From assembly GCA_900550955.1 (NCBI GenBank), contig URUF01000006.1, positions 1 to 64,000 of the forward strand: a DNA stretch of 64,000 nt, given 5' to 3'. Source of the stretch: an uncultured Eubacteriales bacterium. GTDB taxonomy: Bacteria > Bacillota > Clostridia > Christensenellales > Aristaeellaceae. The position numbers and the translations under genes were made by a program. Under the pieces are notes generated by a model, which was not told the origin of the DNA, ran no database searches, and saw only the letters and a list, made by a program, of their open reading frames with translations. Below are positions 16,471 through 24,424 of the stretch, piece by piece. Each line of letters starts with the position of its first letter. Position 1 is the first letter of the stretch.

Positions 16471-18198
16471 ATGCGCAGTCTTTTTCCCTTCCTAAAGCCC
16501 TACCGCAAGGAGTGCGTGCTAAGCCCGCTGTTTAAACTGTTTGAGGCGGTGCTGGAGCTGTTTGTGCCGCTCATCATGGCCGCCATCATCGATAACGGCA
16601 TCCAGGCGCGCGATACGGGCTATGTGCTCAAAATGGGCCTTATGCTGGTGGGGCTGGGCCTGCTGGGCTTCCTTACCTCCATCACGGCACAGTATTTTGC
16701 CGCCAAGGCGGCGGTGGGCTTTGCCGCGCGGCTCAAGGCCGCGCTGTTTGCGCATATCCAGCGCTTTTCCTATACGGAGCTGGACACGCTTGGCGCGCCC
16801 ACGCTCATCAACCGCATGACCACGGATATGAACCAGGTGCAAACCGGCGTAAACATGACGCTGCGCCTGCTTTTGCGCTCCCCCTTCGTGGTTGTGGGCG
16901 CGATGATTATGGCTTTTACGGTGGATAGCCGGTCGGCGCTCATCTTTGTGGCGCTGATCCCGCTGTTGGCGTTGGTGGTGGCGGGCCTGATGCGCCTGAC
17001 CCTGCCCCGCCACAAGCGGGTACAGGGCCAGCTGGACCGCGTGCTGCTTACCACCCGTGAAAACCTGACCGGCGTGCGCGTGCTGCGCGCCTTTGGCAAG
17101 CAGGACGATGAAACCGCCGCCTATGAGGCCGATACCCAGCGCCTGAGCGATATGCAGCAGCGCGTGGGCCGCCTGTCCGCCCTGATGAACCCGCTTACCT
17201 ATGTGCTGGTAAACGGCGCTTTGGCCGCGCTATTGTGGAGCGGGGCCTTGCAGGTGCAATCCGGCGCGCTTACGCAGGGCGCTGTGGTTGCGCTGGTCAA
17301 CTACCTTTCGCAAATCCTGGTGGAGCTTATCAAATTTGCCAATCTGATTGTAACCATCACAAAGGCCGTCGCCTGCGCCGGGCGCATTGAAAGCGTGCTC
17401 CATATCCAGCCCAGCATGGCCCAGCCGGAGCGGCCCGTGGAAGCGCCCGGCAGCGCGCAGGAATGCGTCCGCTTTGAAAGCGTATCCGCGCGCTATCAAA
17501 ACGCAGGCGGCGATTCGCTATCCAACATCAGCTTTACGGCGCTGCGCGGGCAAACGATCGGCGTAATCGGCGGCACGGGCTCGGGCAAAACCACGCTGGT
17601 CAACCTGATTCCCCGTTTTTATGACGCTACGCAGGGACGCGTTTTGGTAAACGGCGTGGATGTGAAGCAGCAGGCCATGGACGCGCTGCGCCAAAAAATA
17701 TCCGTAGTGCCGCAAAAGGCCGTGCTGTTTGAGGGCACCATTCGCGAGAACCTGCTCTGGGGCAACCTTTCCGCAACGGACGAGCAGCTTTGGCGCGCGC
17801 TGGAAACCGCCCAGGCGGCCGAGGTGGTGCGCGGCAAGGCGGGCGGCCTGGACGAGCCCGTCGAGCAGGGGGGCCGCAACCTGTCCGGCGGCCAGCGGCA
17901 ACGCCTCACCATCGCCCGCGCGCTGGTCAAGCAGCCGGAAATCCTCATCCTGGACGACAGCGCCTCCGCGCTGGACTACGCCACGGACGCGGCGCTTCGC
18001 AAATCCCTGCGCCAGATGGAGGGTGGGGCGACGGTATTTATCGTATCGCAGCGCGCCAGCTCCATCCGCCATGCCGATCTCATTTTGGTGCTGGACGACG
18101 GCGAGCTGGTAGGCAGCGGCACGCACGAGCAGCTTTTGCAAGGCTGCCCTGTGTATCAGGAAATCTATTACTCGCAATATCCCAAGGAGGCCGTGTGA
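16471..18198 (+). CDS. ABC exporter half-transporter (degenerate ATPase subunit)
   Basis: A 575-residue type I ABC exporter half: six TM segments in residues 1-310, then an ATPase domain with Walker A GGTGSGKTTL near 366, Q-loop VPQKAVLFEGTIRENLLWG, signature NLSGGQRQRL and Walker B ILILDDSASALD. The residue after the Walker B Asp is Asp instead of the catalytic Glu, and the H-loop position reads VSQRASSI, with Gln for His. That is the pattern of the degenerate subunit of heterodimeric exporters such as TM287/288 and BmrCD. AAGGAG precedes the ATG. Its stop overlaps the region just before the partner gene, so the two are coupled. Substrate (drug, peptide or lipid) unknown. Confidence 0.93.
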   Translation: MRSLFPFLKPYRKECVLSPLFKLFEAVLELFVPLIMAAIIDNGIQARDTGYVLKMGLMLVGLGLLGFLTSITAQYFAAKAAVGFAARLKAALFAHIQRFSYTELDTLGAPTLINRMTTDMNQVQTGVNMTLRLLLRSPFVVVGAMIMAFTVDSRSALIFVALIPLLALVVAGLMRLTLPRHKRVQGQLDRVLLTTRENLTGVRVLRAFGKQDDETAAYEADTQRLSDMQQRVGRLSALMNPLTYVLVNGALAALLWSGALQVQSGALTQGAVVALVNYLSQILVELIKFANLIVTITKAVACAGRIESVLHIQPSMAQPERPVEAPGSAQECVRFESVSARYQNAGGDSLSNISFTALRGQTIGVIGGTGSGKTTLVNLIPRFYDATQGRVLVNGVDVKQQAMDALRQKISVVPQKAVLFEGTIRENLLWGNLSATDEQLWRALETAQAAEVVRGKAGGLDEPVEQGGRNLSGGQRQRLTIARALVKQPEILILDDSASALDYATDAALRKSLRQMEGGATVFIVSQRASSIRHADLILVLDDGELVGSGTHEQLLQGCPVYQEIYYSQYPKEAV

Positions 18199-18200
18199 CG

Positions 18201-19949
18201 ATGAAAGCTGCATCCTCCCGCAAGAACACGCTTCGCCAGGTACTGCGCTATGTGGGACGCTACAAAGGGTATCTGGCCGCCTCCCTGGCCTTATGCGTCG
18301 TCACGGTGGCAAGCACGCTGTATGTGCCCATCCTTACCGGCAGCGCGGTGGATTTGCTCATAGGCCCCGGGCAGGTTCAGCTGGACGGGCTTTGGCCGGT
18401 GCTGATCAAAATTTGCATATTGGTGGCCGTAACGGCGCTGTCCCAATGGCTGATGGGGCTGTGCAACAATCGCATGACCTACGGTACCGTGCGCGATATC
18501 CGCATGGACGCCTTCCGCCGCATCCAGCGGCTTCCGCTGTCCTATTTGGACCAGCAGTCCACGGGCGATCTGGTCAGCCGCGTCATCGCGGATGTAGATC
18601 AGTTCGCGGACGGCCTGCTGATGGGCTTTACCCAGCTGTTCACAGGCGTCTTGACCATCCTGGGCACGCTGTTTTTCATGTTCTCGGTGAATGGGATTAT
18701 CGCGGCGGCGGTGGTGGTCATCACGCCGCTGAGCCTGGTGGTAGCGGCCTTCATCGCCCGCCGCACGTACAAGCTGTTCACCCTGCAAACCCAAACGCGC
18801 GGCGAGCAGACCGCCCTGATTGACGAAATGGTTACCAACCAAAAGGTGGTGCGCGCCTTTGGCATGGAGCAGGAAATCCAGCGCCGCTTTGAGGAAATCA
18901 ACGGCAGGCTGGAAAAGTGCAGCCTGCGCGCCATCTTCTATTCCTCGCTCACCAACCCTGCCACGCGCTTTGTAAACGCAATGGTATACGCCTGCGTGGG
19001 CGTGGCGGGTGCGTTGGTGGCGGTAAGCACCGGGGGCATCACGGTGGGCCAGCTTTCCGCATTTTTGAGCTATGCCAACCAATACACCAAGCCGTTTAAC
19101 GAAATTTCCGGCGTGGTAACGGAATTGCAAAGCGCGCTGGCCTGCGCCGGGCGCGTGTTCGACCTGATCAATCAGCCCGCCGAAACGCCCGACGCGCCCG
19201 GCGAGCTTGCCCAGGTGGACGGCTCGGTAGCGCTTGAGGACGTATGCTTCTCCTATACGCCGGACCGTAAGCTGATCGAGCATTTCAACCTAAGGGTAAA
19301 GCCGGGCCAGCGCATCGCCATCGTGGGCCCCACGGGCTGCGGCAAAACCACGCTCATCAACCTGCTCATGCGCTTTTACGATGTAGACGCAGGCGTGATC
19401 AAGGTAAGCGGCCAGCCCATCCGGGACGTTACCCGCCATAGCCTGCGCAGCGCCTATGGCATGGTGTTGCAGGATACGTGGCTCAAGGCCGGCACCATCC
19501 GCGAGAACATCAAAATGGGCCGCGAGAACGCCACGGACGAGGAGGTCATAGCCGCGGCCAAGGCCACGCACGCGCACAGCTTTATCAAGCGCCTGCCGGA
19601 GGGCTACGACACCGTGATCGCGGAGGACGGCGGCAGCCTGAGCCAGGGGCAGAAGCAGCTTTTGTGCATCACGCGCGTGATGCTATGCCTGCCGCCCATG
19701 CTCATCCTGGACGAGGCCACCTCCTCCATCGACACGCGCACGGAGCAGCGCATCCAGCGCGCCTTTGATAAGCTGATGACGGGCCGCACCAGCTTTATCG
19801 TGGCGCACCGCCTGTCCACCATTCAAACGGCGGATGTGATTTTGGTGATGAACCAGGGCAACGTGATCGAGCAGGGCACGCACGAGGAGCTGCTCAGCCA
19901 GGGCGGCTTCTATGCCAGGTTGTACCAAAGCCAGTTCCAGCAGGCGTAA
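18201..19949 (+). CDS. ABC exporter half-transporter (catalytic ATPase subunit)
   Basis: A 582-residue partner of the preceding gene. Six TM segments precede an ATPase domain with Walker A GPTGCGKTTL near residue 375, signature LSQGQKQLL, Walker B MLILDEATSSID with the catalytic Glu, and H-loop IVAHRLSTI. The signature LSQGQ departs from LSGGQ, complementing the degenerate Walker B of the other subunit, so one of the two ATP sites should be hydrolytically weak. The ATG is two bases after the upstream stop; AAGGAGG lies ten bases before it. The operon ends at the terminator 19971-20010. Confidence 0.93.
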   Translation: MKAASSRKNTLRQVLRYVGRYKGYLAASLALCVVTVASTLYVPILTGSAVDLLIGPGQVQLDGLWPVLIKICILVAVTALSQWLMGLCNNRMTYGTVRDIRMDAFRRIQRLPLSYLDQQSTGDLVSRVIADVDQFADGLLMGFTQLFTGVLTILGTLFFMFSVNGIIAAAVVVITPLSLVVAAFIARRTYKLFTLQTQTRGEQTALIDEMVTNQKVVRAFGMEQEIQRRFEEINGRLEKCSLRAIFYSSLTNPATRFVNAMVYACVGVAGALVAVSTGGITVGQLSAFLSYANQYTKPFNEISGVVTELQSALACAGRVFDLINQPAETPDAPGELAQVDGSVALEDVCFSYTPDRKLIEHFNLRVKPGQRIAIVGPTGCGKTTLINLLMRFYDVDAGVIKVSGQPIRDVTRHSLRSAYGMVLQDTWLKAGTIRENIKMGRENATDEEVIAAAKATHAHSFIKRLPEGYDTVIAEDGGSLSQGQKQLLCITRVMLCLPPMLILDEATSSIDTRTEQRIQRAFDKLMTGRTSFIVAHRLSTIQTADVILVMNQGNVIEQGTHEELLSQGGFYARLYQSQFQQA

Positions 19950-19970
19950 AACAGTCGGATACGGATTTGG

Positions 19971-20010
19971 CGAAAGGCAGGGTTATCCGCCCTGCCTTTC
20001 GCTTGGTTTT
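19971..20010 (+). terminator. Terminator of the ABC exporter operon
   Basis: A perfect 12-base stem (CGAAAGGCAGGG with CCCTGCCTTTCG, loop TTATCCG) is followed by CTTGGTTTT. It marks the left edge of the AT-rich island. Confidence 0.85.
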
Positions 20011-20155
20011 AAACGTCTTTTTCAGCGAAAATATAAGCAGGTGCTGCAACCATTGAAATACCAATGTCCGCTTTTGTTTGCAATGCGATCCCAAAGGCAG
20101 AAAGAACTGTTCCAAATACAAAGGCCAGTCGTCCGCATTTTAATTTTTTTAACAT
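20009..20155 (-). pseudogene. N-terminal fragment of a YczE/DUF6198-like membrane protein
   Basis: Forty-eight codons starting MLKKLKCGRLAFVFGTVLSA, with FGIALQTKADIGISMVAAPA, match the start of the YczE/YitT-type DUF6198 membrane proteins, which are normally about 200 residues with several TM helices. Here the frame ends after YIFAEKDV, directly against the ABC terminator, so the remaining three quarters are gone. The ATG overlaps the end of the methyltransferase gene, showing it was once the next gene of that operon. DUF6198 genes often accompany YeiL-like regulators, as here. Base composition is AT-rich like its neighbours. Confidence 0.7.
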
Positions 20156-20790
20156 ATCTTTTTACCAATAAAATAGAAGCCGTTTGATTTATGACCATTC
20201 ATGGTAGTAAAAGTTAAATGCTCATATTTTAGAGCATTGAAACCTGCAAGCAGATTAAGAATCCAGTTTTCATCATGATGTCTGCAAACAGCTCCCTCTG
20301 GCAGCTCGAAAACGCCATAATTATAATTTCCATATTTGGAGGCAAATTCAGCGTAGCGCTTTTTATTTCGGTCGTCATCATTTAAAAGGAAATCATTAAC
20401 GTATAGTATGCCGTTTGGCCTTAAAACTCTTTCGATTTCTCTGATTAGCTTCTCCTGCTCGGAATTATTCTGAATGCAAGTTAATACTGCAAACAGAATA
20501 ACGGCATCAACGCTCTGATCAGGCAAATCAATATTGTCAGCTATTTTTGTTCTTAAATCCAAATAAGGGAATTGCTCTTTGCCCCGTTCGATCATCCCAC
20601 TTGAAAAGTCAATTCCTATTAGATGCTGAAAACCAAGTTGATAAAGCTCATTAAGGGTACGTCCATAGCCGCATCCCACATCGAGAATTACAGAATTTCT
20701 TCCCACATACTTTTCAAATTCAGCTGCATGAAAAGGTGTTGTAAATTGTTTTGTTGTTGATACTTGATCCCAATACTTTTTTTGCTCCAT
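20149..20790 (-). CDS. Class I SAM-dependent methyltransferase
   Basis: A 213-residue methyltransferase with the SAM-binding motif ILDVGCGYGRTLNEL near residue 36, the acidic strand IGIDFSSGMIERG, IADNIDLPDQSVDAVILFAVLTCI (motif IV region) and VLRPNGILYVND. This is the UbiE/Methyltransf_11 type; the substrate cannot be deduced. Codon use is AT-rich, unlike the surrounding GC-rich genes, and it shares this with the divergent Crp/Fnr gene and the DUF6198 remnant. GGAGG lies eight bases upstream of the ATG. A perfect TATAAT -10 for this gene overlaps the palindrome at 20820-20829. Confidence 0.9.
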   Translation of the reverse strand: MEQKKYWDQVSTTKQFTTPFHAAEFEKYVGRNSVILDVGCGYGRTLNELYQLGFQHLIGIDFSSGMIERGKEQFPYLDLRTKIADNIDLPDQSVDAVILFAVLTCIQNNSEQEKLIREIERVLRPNGILYVNDFLLNDDDRNKKRYAEFASKYGNYNYGVFELPEGAVCRHHDENWILNLLAGFNALKYEHLTFTTMNGHKSNGFYFIGKKIC

Positions 20791-20812
20791 TGCAATGTCC
20801 TCCTTGCTTTTC

Positions 20813-20841
20813 TTGAATTATAGCGCTATTTATGTTAGACT
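20813..20841 (+). promoter_or_regulatory. Promoter of the Crp/Fnr gene with operator-like palindrome
   Basis: TTGAAT, 17-base spacer, TAGACT. The spacer contains the ten-base palindrome ATAGCGCTAT (20820-20829), and the minus-strand -10 TATAAT of the methyltransferase (20817-20822) overlaps it. One protein bound here could control both genes; autoregulation by the Crp/Fnr product is a natural guess. Confidence 0.5.
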
Positions 20842-20882
20842 ACTATGAGAAATCTCACACACTTTTGCAGAAAGGAATATTC

Positions 20883-21554
20883 ATGAAAAAGATAGTTCAG
20901 CAAAATCTCATAGATGAATATTACAATCACTTTCCTTTGATAGATTATTTCAATTTTGACATAAGACCGTATGTTTCGATTGTTCAATTTGAAAGTGACG
21001 AAGTAATAATGCAGGAGGGGACTGCCCCTGCATACTTGTATTATCTAATCAACGGCAGAGCAAAATTGTTTCTATCGCACGAAAATGGACGCATTTCCCT
21101 AATCAATTTCTTAAATGCCCCTTGTTTCATTGGGGAAATGGAATTGATTGGAGCGCAAAACACATCAAATGGAATTACGGCAATTACAGAATGTACTTGC
21201 TATGCAATTAACACAAGCAGTTGTAAGCATAAAATTTTGGAGGATATAAGATTTTTGCGCCATATCTGCCTTTTTCTCAGTCAAAAAGCAATAGGAAATA
21301 CATATAACTATTCACGTAATCAGTCTTACCCTTTGGATGTACGTTTGGCAAATTTTATTTTACTTACATCACAAAATGGGTATTACAGAGAGAAACATAC
21401 AGAATCATCGGAATTTTTGGGGGTTACATATCGACATCTTCTGTATGTTTTGGCTGATTTTGTTAAGCGCGGCATACTTACAAAAACCAATAGTGGTTAT
21501 TATATAAGTGATTTGGCTGTGTTACAAAAACTGGCTCATTGCACCCAATATTAA
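20883..21554 (+). CDS. Crp/Fnr-family regulator, YeiL-like
   Basis: A 223-residue transcription factor: N-terminal cyclic-nucleotide-binding-type beta roll (VIMQEGTAPAYLYYLINGRAKLFLSHENGR, NAPCFIGEMELIG at about residues 40-100), a dimer helix, and a C-terminal winged helix (SSEFLGVTYRHLLYVLADFVKRGIL). The length and the FIGEMELIG block resemble YeiL-like members. There is no N-terminal Cys cluster as in Fnr; a CTCYAINTSSC stretch in the core contains three Cys but its role is unclear. The start has AAAGGA seven bases upstream; an upstream ATG lies inside the -10 to +1 region. AT-rich codon use suggests horizontal acquisition. Confidence 0.88.
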   Translation: MKKIVQQNLIDEYYNHFPLIDYFNFDIRPYVSIVQFESDEVIMQEGTAPAYLYYLINGRAKLFLSHENGRISLINFLNAPCFIGEMELIGAQNTSNGITAITECTCYAINTSSCKHKILEDIRFLRHICLFLSQKAIGNTYNYSRNQSYPLDVRLANFILLTSQNGYYREKHTESSEFLGVTYRHLLYVLADFVKRGILTKTNSGYYISDLAVLQKLAHCTQY

Positions 21555-21556
21555 AA

Positions 21557-21910
21557 TTATCTAAAAATTAATTCATTTTGTATTATTTCTTCCACCTGCG
21601 CCTTACAATTATTTGCCAGTCCTACCCACTTCATTTGATTGGCGGCTTATAATTCTTCGGTCACACCGGCGGCTTACATAAGCTGCGGCATGAGAATGTC
21701 CATGCGTCGGTTTGCCGCCTTGTCGATCTCCAACAAGCGGAGATATAACTTCTCTGTTAGTAACAGGCCGCTATACAGAGCGGGGCGGTATTCTTTCAAA
21801 TACCGCTGCTGCATACGTCCATACTTGCCGATGGGCTTGTCTGGCTGTTCTGCCAGCTTCAAATTTGGGATGTAGTAATCTCCAACGCGGGTATAAGTTA
21901 ATTCTTTTCC
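21557..21910 (-). pseudogene. tnpV: tnpV remnant with in-frame stops
   Basis: Reading the minus strand gives KELTYTRVGDYYIPNLKLAE, then KPIGKYGRMQQRYLKEYRPA, then EIDKAANRRMDILMPQLM, stop, AAGVTEEL, stop, AANQMKWVGLANNCKAQVEE and a final stop. This is the whole TnpV protein of Tn4451-type and related Firmicutes transposons, except that the start codon is gone and two sense codons are TAA. The frame upstream of KELT meets the dinB stop codon directly. It converges on the Crp/Fnr gene with two bases between stops. No transposase or terminal repeats are seen, so it is a relic, dating a past insertion event. Confidence 0.85.
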
Positions 21911-22432
21911 TTAAAAGAACCGATCGTATGTTCCTTGCGGCATTGGCCTTTCCAGCCCCAGCACGCGCGGCCAGCGGCCCGTTTCGGCTATGATAAAGCC
22001 CATCAGCATGCCCATGTGCGTGCTCAGGTGCCGGTGCTGCCCCAGGATAAGCGTCATGCGCGTAAACTCGCAGCCCTGCGGGCGTTCCTCCAGCGCCGCG
22101 TCGTCCAATTCCTCCAGGTACGCCATCGTCCGTTCCCCCACCTGCGTCAGATAGGCCGTAAGCGTTTCCCTGGAAAGGCTGCCCTGCGGCGGCGTATCCA
22201 GATCGTTCAGGCCGGGCGTATGGAACGGCGGCTCCTGGTAGGCCGGGTCGCGCGGATTCGCAAACCAACGATCCAGCGAGTGCAGCATGTGATAGATGTG
22301 CTTCCACACAGGCATGCCGCAATAGGGCCTGCTCCATAGCGCCTGGGGCACGCAGTCCATCACGTTGCGCACCTCCCACAGCGCGCGGCGCGTTTGTTCC
22401 GCGATATCCAAAACCAGCGTTCTTTGCCTCAT
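21911..22432 (-). CDS. DinB-family (DUF664-like) protein
   Basis: A 173-residue four-helix-bundle protein. The metal ligands expected of DinB proteins appear as HIYHMLHSLDRWF (His near residues 53-57) and HRHLSTHMGMLMG (His near residues 137-143). DinB/YfiT-type proteins act as metal-dependent enzymes, for example thiol transferases such as bacillithiol transferase, but the exact reaction is not evident. The start MRQRTLVLDIAEQ has GGGAGG upstream and a promoter at 22461-22489. Its TAA stop is also the last in-frame codon before the tnpV relic. Confidence 0.75.
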   Translation of the reverse strand: MRQRTLVLDIAEQTRRALWEVRNVMDCVPQALWSRPYCGMPVWKHIYHMLHSLDRWFANPRDPAYQEPPFHTPGLNDLDTPPQGSLSRETLTAYLTQVGERTMAYLEELDDAALEERPQGCEFTRMTLILGQHRHLSTHMGMLMGFIIAETGRWPRVLGLERPMPQGTYDRFF

Positions 22433-22460
22433 GCCTGCCGCCTCCCCGCTTGATAGCCAC

Positions 22461-22489
22461 ATCGTACCATACAAAACCCCATCCCGCAA
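22461..22489 (-). promoter_or_regulatory. Promoter of the DinB-family gene
   Basis: TTGCGG, 17-base spacer, TACGAT on the minus strand, about 30 bases before the ATG. Confidence 0.45.
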
Positions 22490-22498
22490 CCATTTCGG

Positions 22499-22527
22499 TT
22501 GACACTGCCCGCAAACTTTGTTATACT
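22499..22527 (+). promoter_or_regulatory. Promoter of the DUF3795 gene
   Basis: TTGACA, 17-base spacer, TATACT, 33 bases before the ATG; AAAGGAGG follows. Confidence 0.75.
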
Positions 22528-22559
22528 CCGCCGGAGGATATCCCAAAGGAGGGAACGTT

Positions 22560-22829
22560 ATGATTGAAACCCGTTGCGGCCTTTTATGCAGCGAATGCAA
22601 ATACCGCGAAATTATGAAGTGCGAAGGCTGTTTGAAAATCAAAAAGCCCTATTGGGCCAAAAGCTGCCCCATCAAAAGCTGCTGTGAGAGCAAGGGCAAG
22701 GAGCATTGCGGCCAATGCGACCGTTTCCCCTGCAAGCAGCTGCACGAATTTGCCTATGATCCCGCCACGGATAGCGAGGGCACGCGCATTGAGCAGTGCG
22801 CCGACTGGCAGCAGAGCTTTCCAGGGTGA
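22560..22829 (+). CDS. Small Cys-rich DUF3795-type protein
   Basis: An 89-residue protein with 12 Cys. It starts MIETRCGLLCSECKYREIMK and continues with CEGCLKIKKPYW, CPIKSCCESKGKEHCGQCDRFPC. The spacing fits the DUF3795 family, presumed zinc or iron-sulfur binding proteins of unknown function in anaerobes. The start is set by AAAGGAGGG, and the gene has its own TTGACA/TATACT promoter and a strong terminator, so it is monocistronic. Confidence 0.8.
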   Translation: MIETRCGLLCSECKYREIMKCEGCLKIKKPYWAKSCPIKSCCESKGKEHCGQCDRFPCKQLHEFAYDPATDSEGTRIEQCADWQQSFPG

Positions 22830-22842
22830 AAGCTTTTAACCC

Positions 22843-22886
22843 AAAGCAACGGTGCGGCCCGCCCGGGCCCGCACCGTTGCTTTTTT
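22843..22886 (+). terminator. Terminator of the DUF3795 gene
   Basis: AAAGCAACGGTGCGG pairs with CCGCACCGTTGCTTT around a GC-rich loop and is followed by six T. Confidence 0.85.
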
Positions 22887-22912
22887 GCTTTCCGGCTTTC
22901 CGCTTTTGGGGC

Positions 22913-24280
22913 TCACATCAACCTTTTCAGCCACTTCAGCTTGCCGCCGTAGGGCGCATAGCGCAGCGCCACATCCGGCCGGGCAAAGCGCGTAAGCACG
23001 CTTTTCTGGTGGGAAAAGGCCTCGAAGCTGTGGTGTCCATGGTAGCCGCCCATGCCGCTTTCCCCTACGCCGCCAAAGGGCATGTACGGGGTGGCCAGGT
23101 GCAGCACGGTATCGTTCACGCAGCCGCCGCCAAAGCTGACCTCCTCAAGCACGCGCTTTCGCGCCTGCGCGCTCTGGGTAAACAGGTACAGCGCCAGCGG
23201 CTTGGGACGCTCCTGAATGCGCGCGATGGCCTCGTCCAGGCTGCGGTAGGTCAGGATGGGCAGAAGCGGGCCAAAAATCTCCTCCTGCATGATGGGCTCG
23301 TCCCATGTTACATCCGTAAGCAGGGTGGGGGCTATGCGGCGCTCCCGTATGTCAATTTGCCCTCCGTGGCTGATCACGCCGCTTTGCATCAGCCCCACCA
23401 GCCGCTCAAAATGGCGCTGGTTGATGATCCTGGGAAGGTCGGGATTGCGAAGCGGCGCGCTGGTGTACATGGCGCGCACCTCCGCGATGAGCGCTTCCAG
23501 AAGCCGTTGTTCGCGGCTATGGTGCACCAGCACATAATCCGGCGCAACGCAGGTTTGCCCGGCGTTTAAAAACTTGCCCCAGGCCAGGCGGCGGGCCGTA
23601 AGGGCTATATCCGCCGTTTCATCCACAATTACGGGGCTTTTGCCGCCTAGCTCCAGGCTTACCGGCGTTAAATGCGCCGCCGCCTTTTGCATCACCAGCC
23701 GTCCCACGGCAGGGCTGCCTGTAAAGAAGATGAAATCAAACCGCTGCTCCAGCAGCCCGGCGTTTTCCGCCCGGCCGCCCTCCACGGCGGCGATATAGCG
23801 CGGCTCAAACAGCGCCTCCGCCATGCCCTTGATCAGCTTTGAGGTGGCGGCAGAATAGGCCGACGGCTTGAGCACGGCGCAATCGCCCGCGCAGATAGCG
23901 CCAATCAGCGGCGCTACGGTAAGCTGAAAGGGGTAATTCCACGGCGACATGATCAGCGTTACGCCATAGGGCTCGCGGTAAATCCGGCACCGGCCCGGCA
24001 GCTGGCCTATCGCGGTGCGGGCGCGCTGGGGGCGCATCCAGCGCTTGAGATTGCGTTTGGCATCCTTGATCTCCTGCTTCACCATGGCCACCTCGGTCAG
24101 GTAGCCCTCATAGGCGCTTTTGCCCAAATCCTCCGTCAGGGCCGCCAGAATATCCCCTTCATGCGCGTCAATCCACCCTGCCAGGGCGTTGAGCATGCGC
24201 GCTCGAAAGGCGTATGGCTTTGTGGCCTGGGTGAGGAAATAGGCGCGCTGCTCGTTTACCAGGGCCGTAAAATCCCGCAT
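22913..24280 (-). CDS. Aldehyde dehydrogenase (class 3 type)
   Basis: A 455-residue NAD(P)-dependent aldehyde dehydrogenase of the short class-3/YwdH type, oxidising aldehydes to acids. Catalytic residues are visible: Asn114 in MSPWNYPF, the general base Glu210 in SLELGGKSP and the nucleophile Cys244 in NAGQTCVAPDYV. EEIFGPLLPI, PFGGVGESGMGGYHG and the C-terminal hydrophobic helix VALRYAPYG...KLM also fit; class-3 enzymes use such a tail for dimerisation or membrane association. Promoter TTGAAA-17-TACAAT at 24310-24338. Likely monocistronic. Confidence 0.95.
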   Translation of the reverse strand: MRDFTALVNEQRAYFLTQATKPYAFRARMLNALAGWIDAHEGDILAALTEDLGKSAYEGYLTEVAMVKQEIKDAKRNLKRWMRPQRARTAIGQLPGRCRIYREPYGVTLIMSPWNYPFQLTVAPLIGAICAGDCAVLKPSAYSAATSKLIKGMAEALFEPRYIAAVEGGRAENAGLLEQRFDFIFFTGSPAVGRLVMQKAAAHLTPVSLELGGKSPVIVDETADIALTARRLAWGKFLNAGQTCVAPDYVLVHHSREQRLLEALIAEVRAMYTSAPLRNPDLPRIINQRHFERLVGLMQSGVISHGGQIDIRERRIAPTLLTDVTWDEPIMQEEIFGPLLPILTYRSLDEAIARIQERPKPLALYLFTQSAQARKRVLEEVSFGGGCVNDTVLHLATPYMPFGGVGESGMGGYHGHHSFEAFSHQKSVLTRFARPDVALRYAPYGGKLKWLKRLM

Positions 24281-24309
24281 AGGCTTTGCTCCTTTGTTTT
24301 GTTACGGGT

Positions 24310-24338
24310 ATTGTAGCAGGGAAACGCAAAGGTTTCAA
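24310..24338 (-). promoter_or_regulatory. Promoter of the aldehyde dehydrogenase gene
   Basis: TTGAAA, 17-base spacer, TACAAT on the minus strand, 30 bases before the ATG. Confidence 0.65.
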
Positions 24339-24389
24339 GTGCGCAAAAAGCGTTATGGGGCGCGGCCTTTCCCGCGATTGCCCGCATAT

Positions 24390-24418
24390 TTGACATTCGC
24401 GCCCTTCTATGCTACACT
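24390..24418 (+). promoter_or_regulatory. Promoter of the CNNM/argH operon
   Basis: TTGACA, 17-base spacer, TACACT. The predicted transcript begins near 24425, about 240 bases before the start codon. Confidence 0.7.
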
Positions 24419-24424
24419 AACCCC

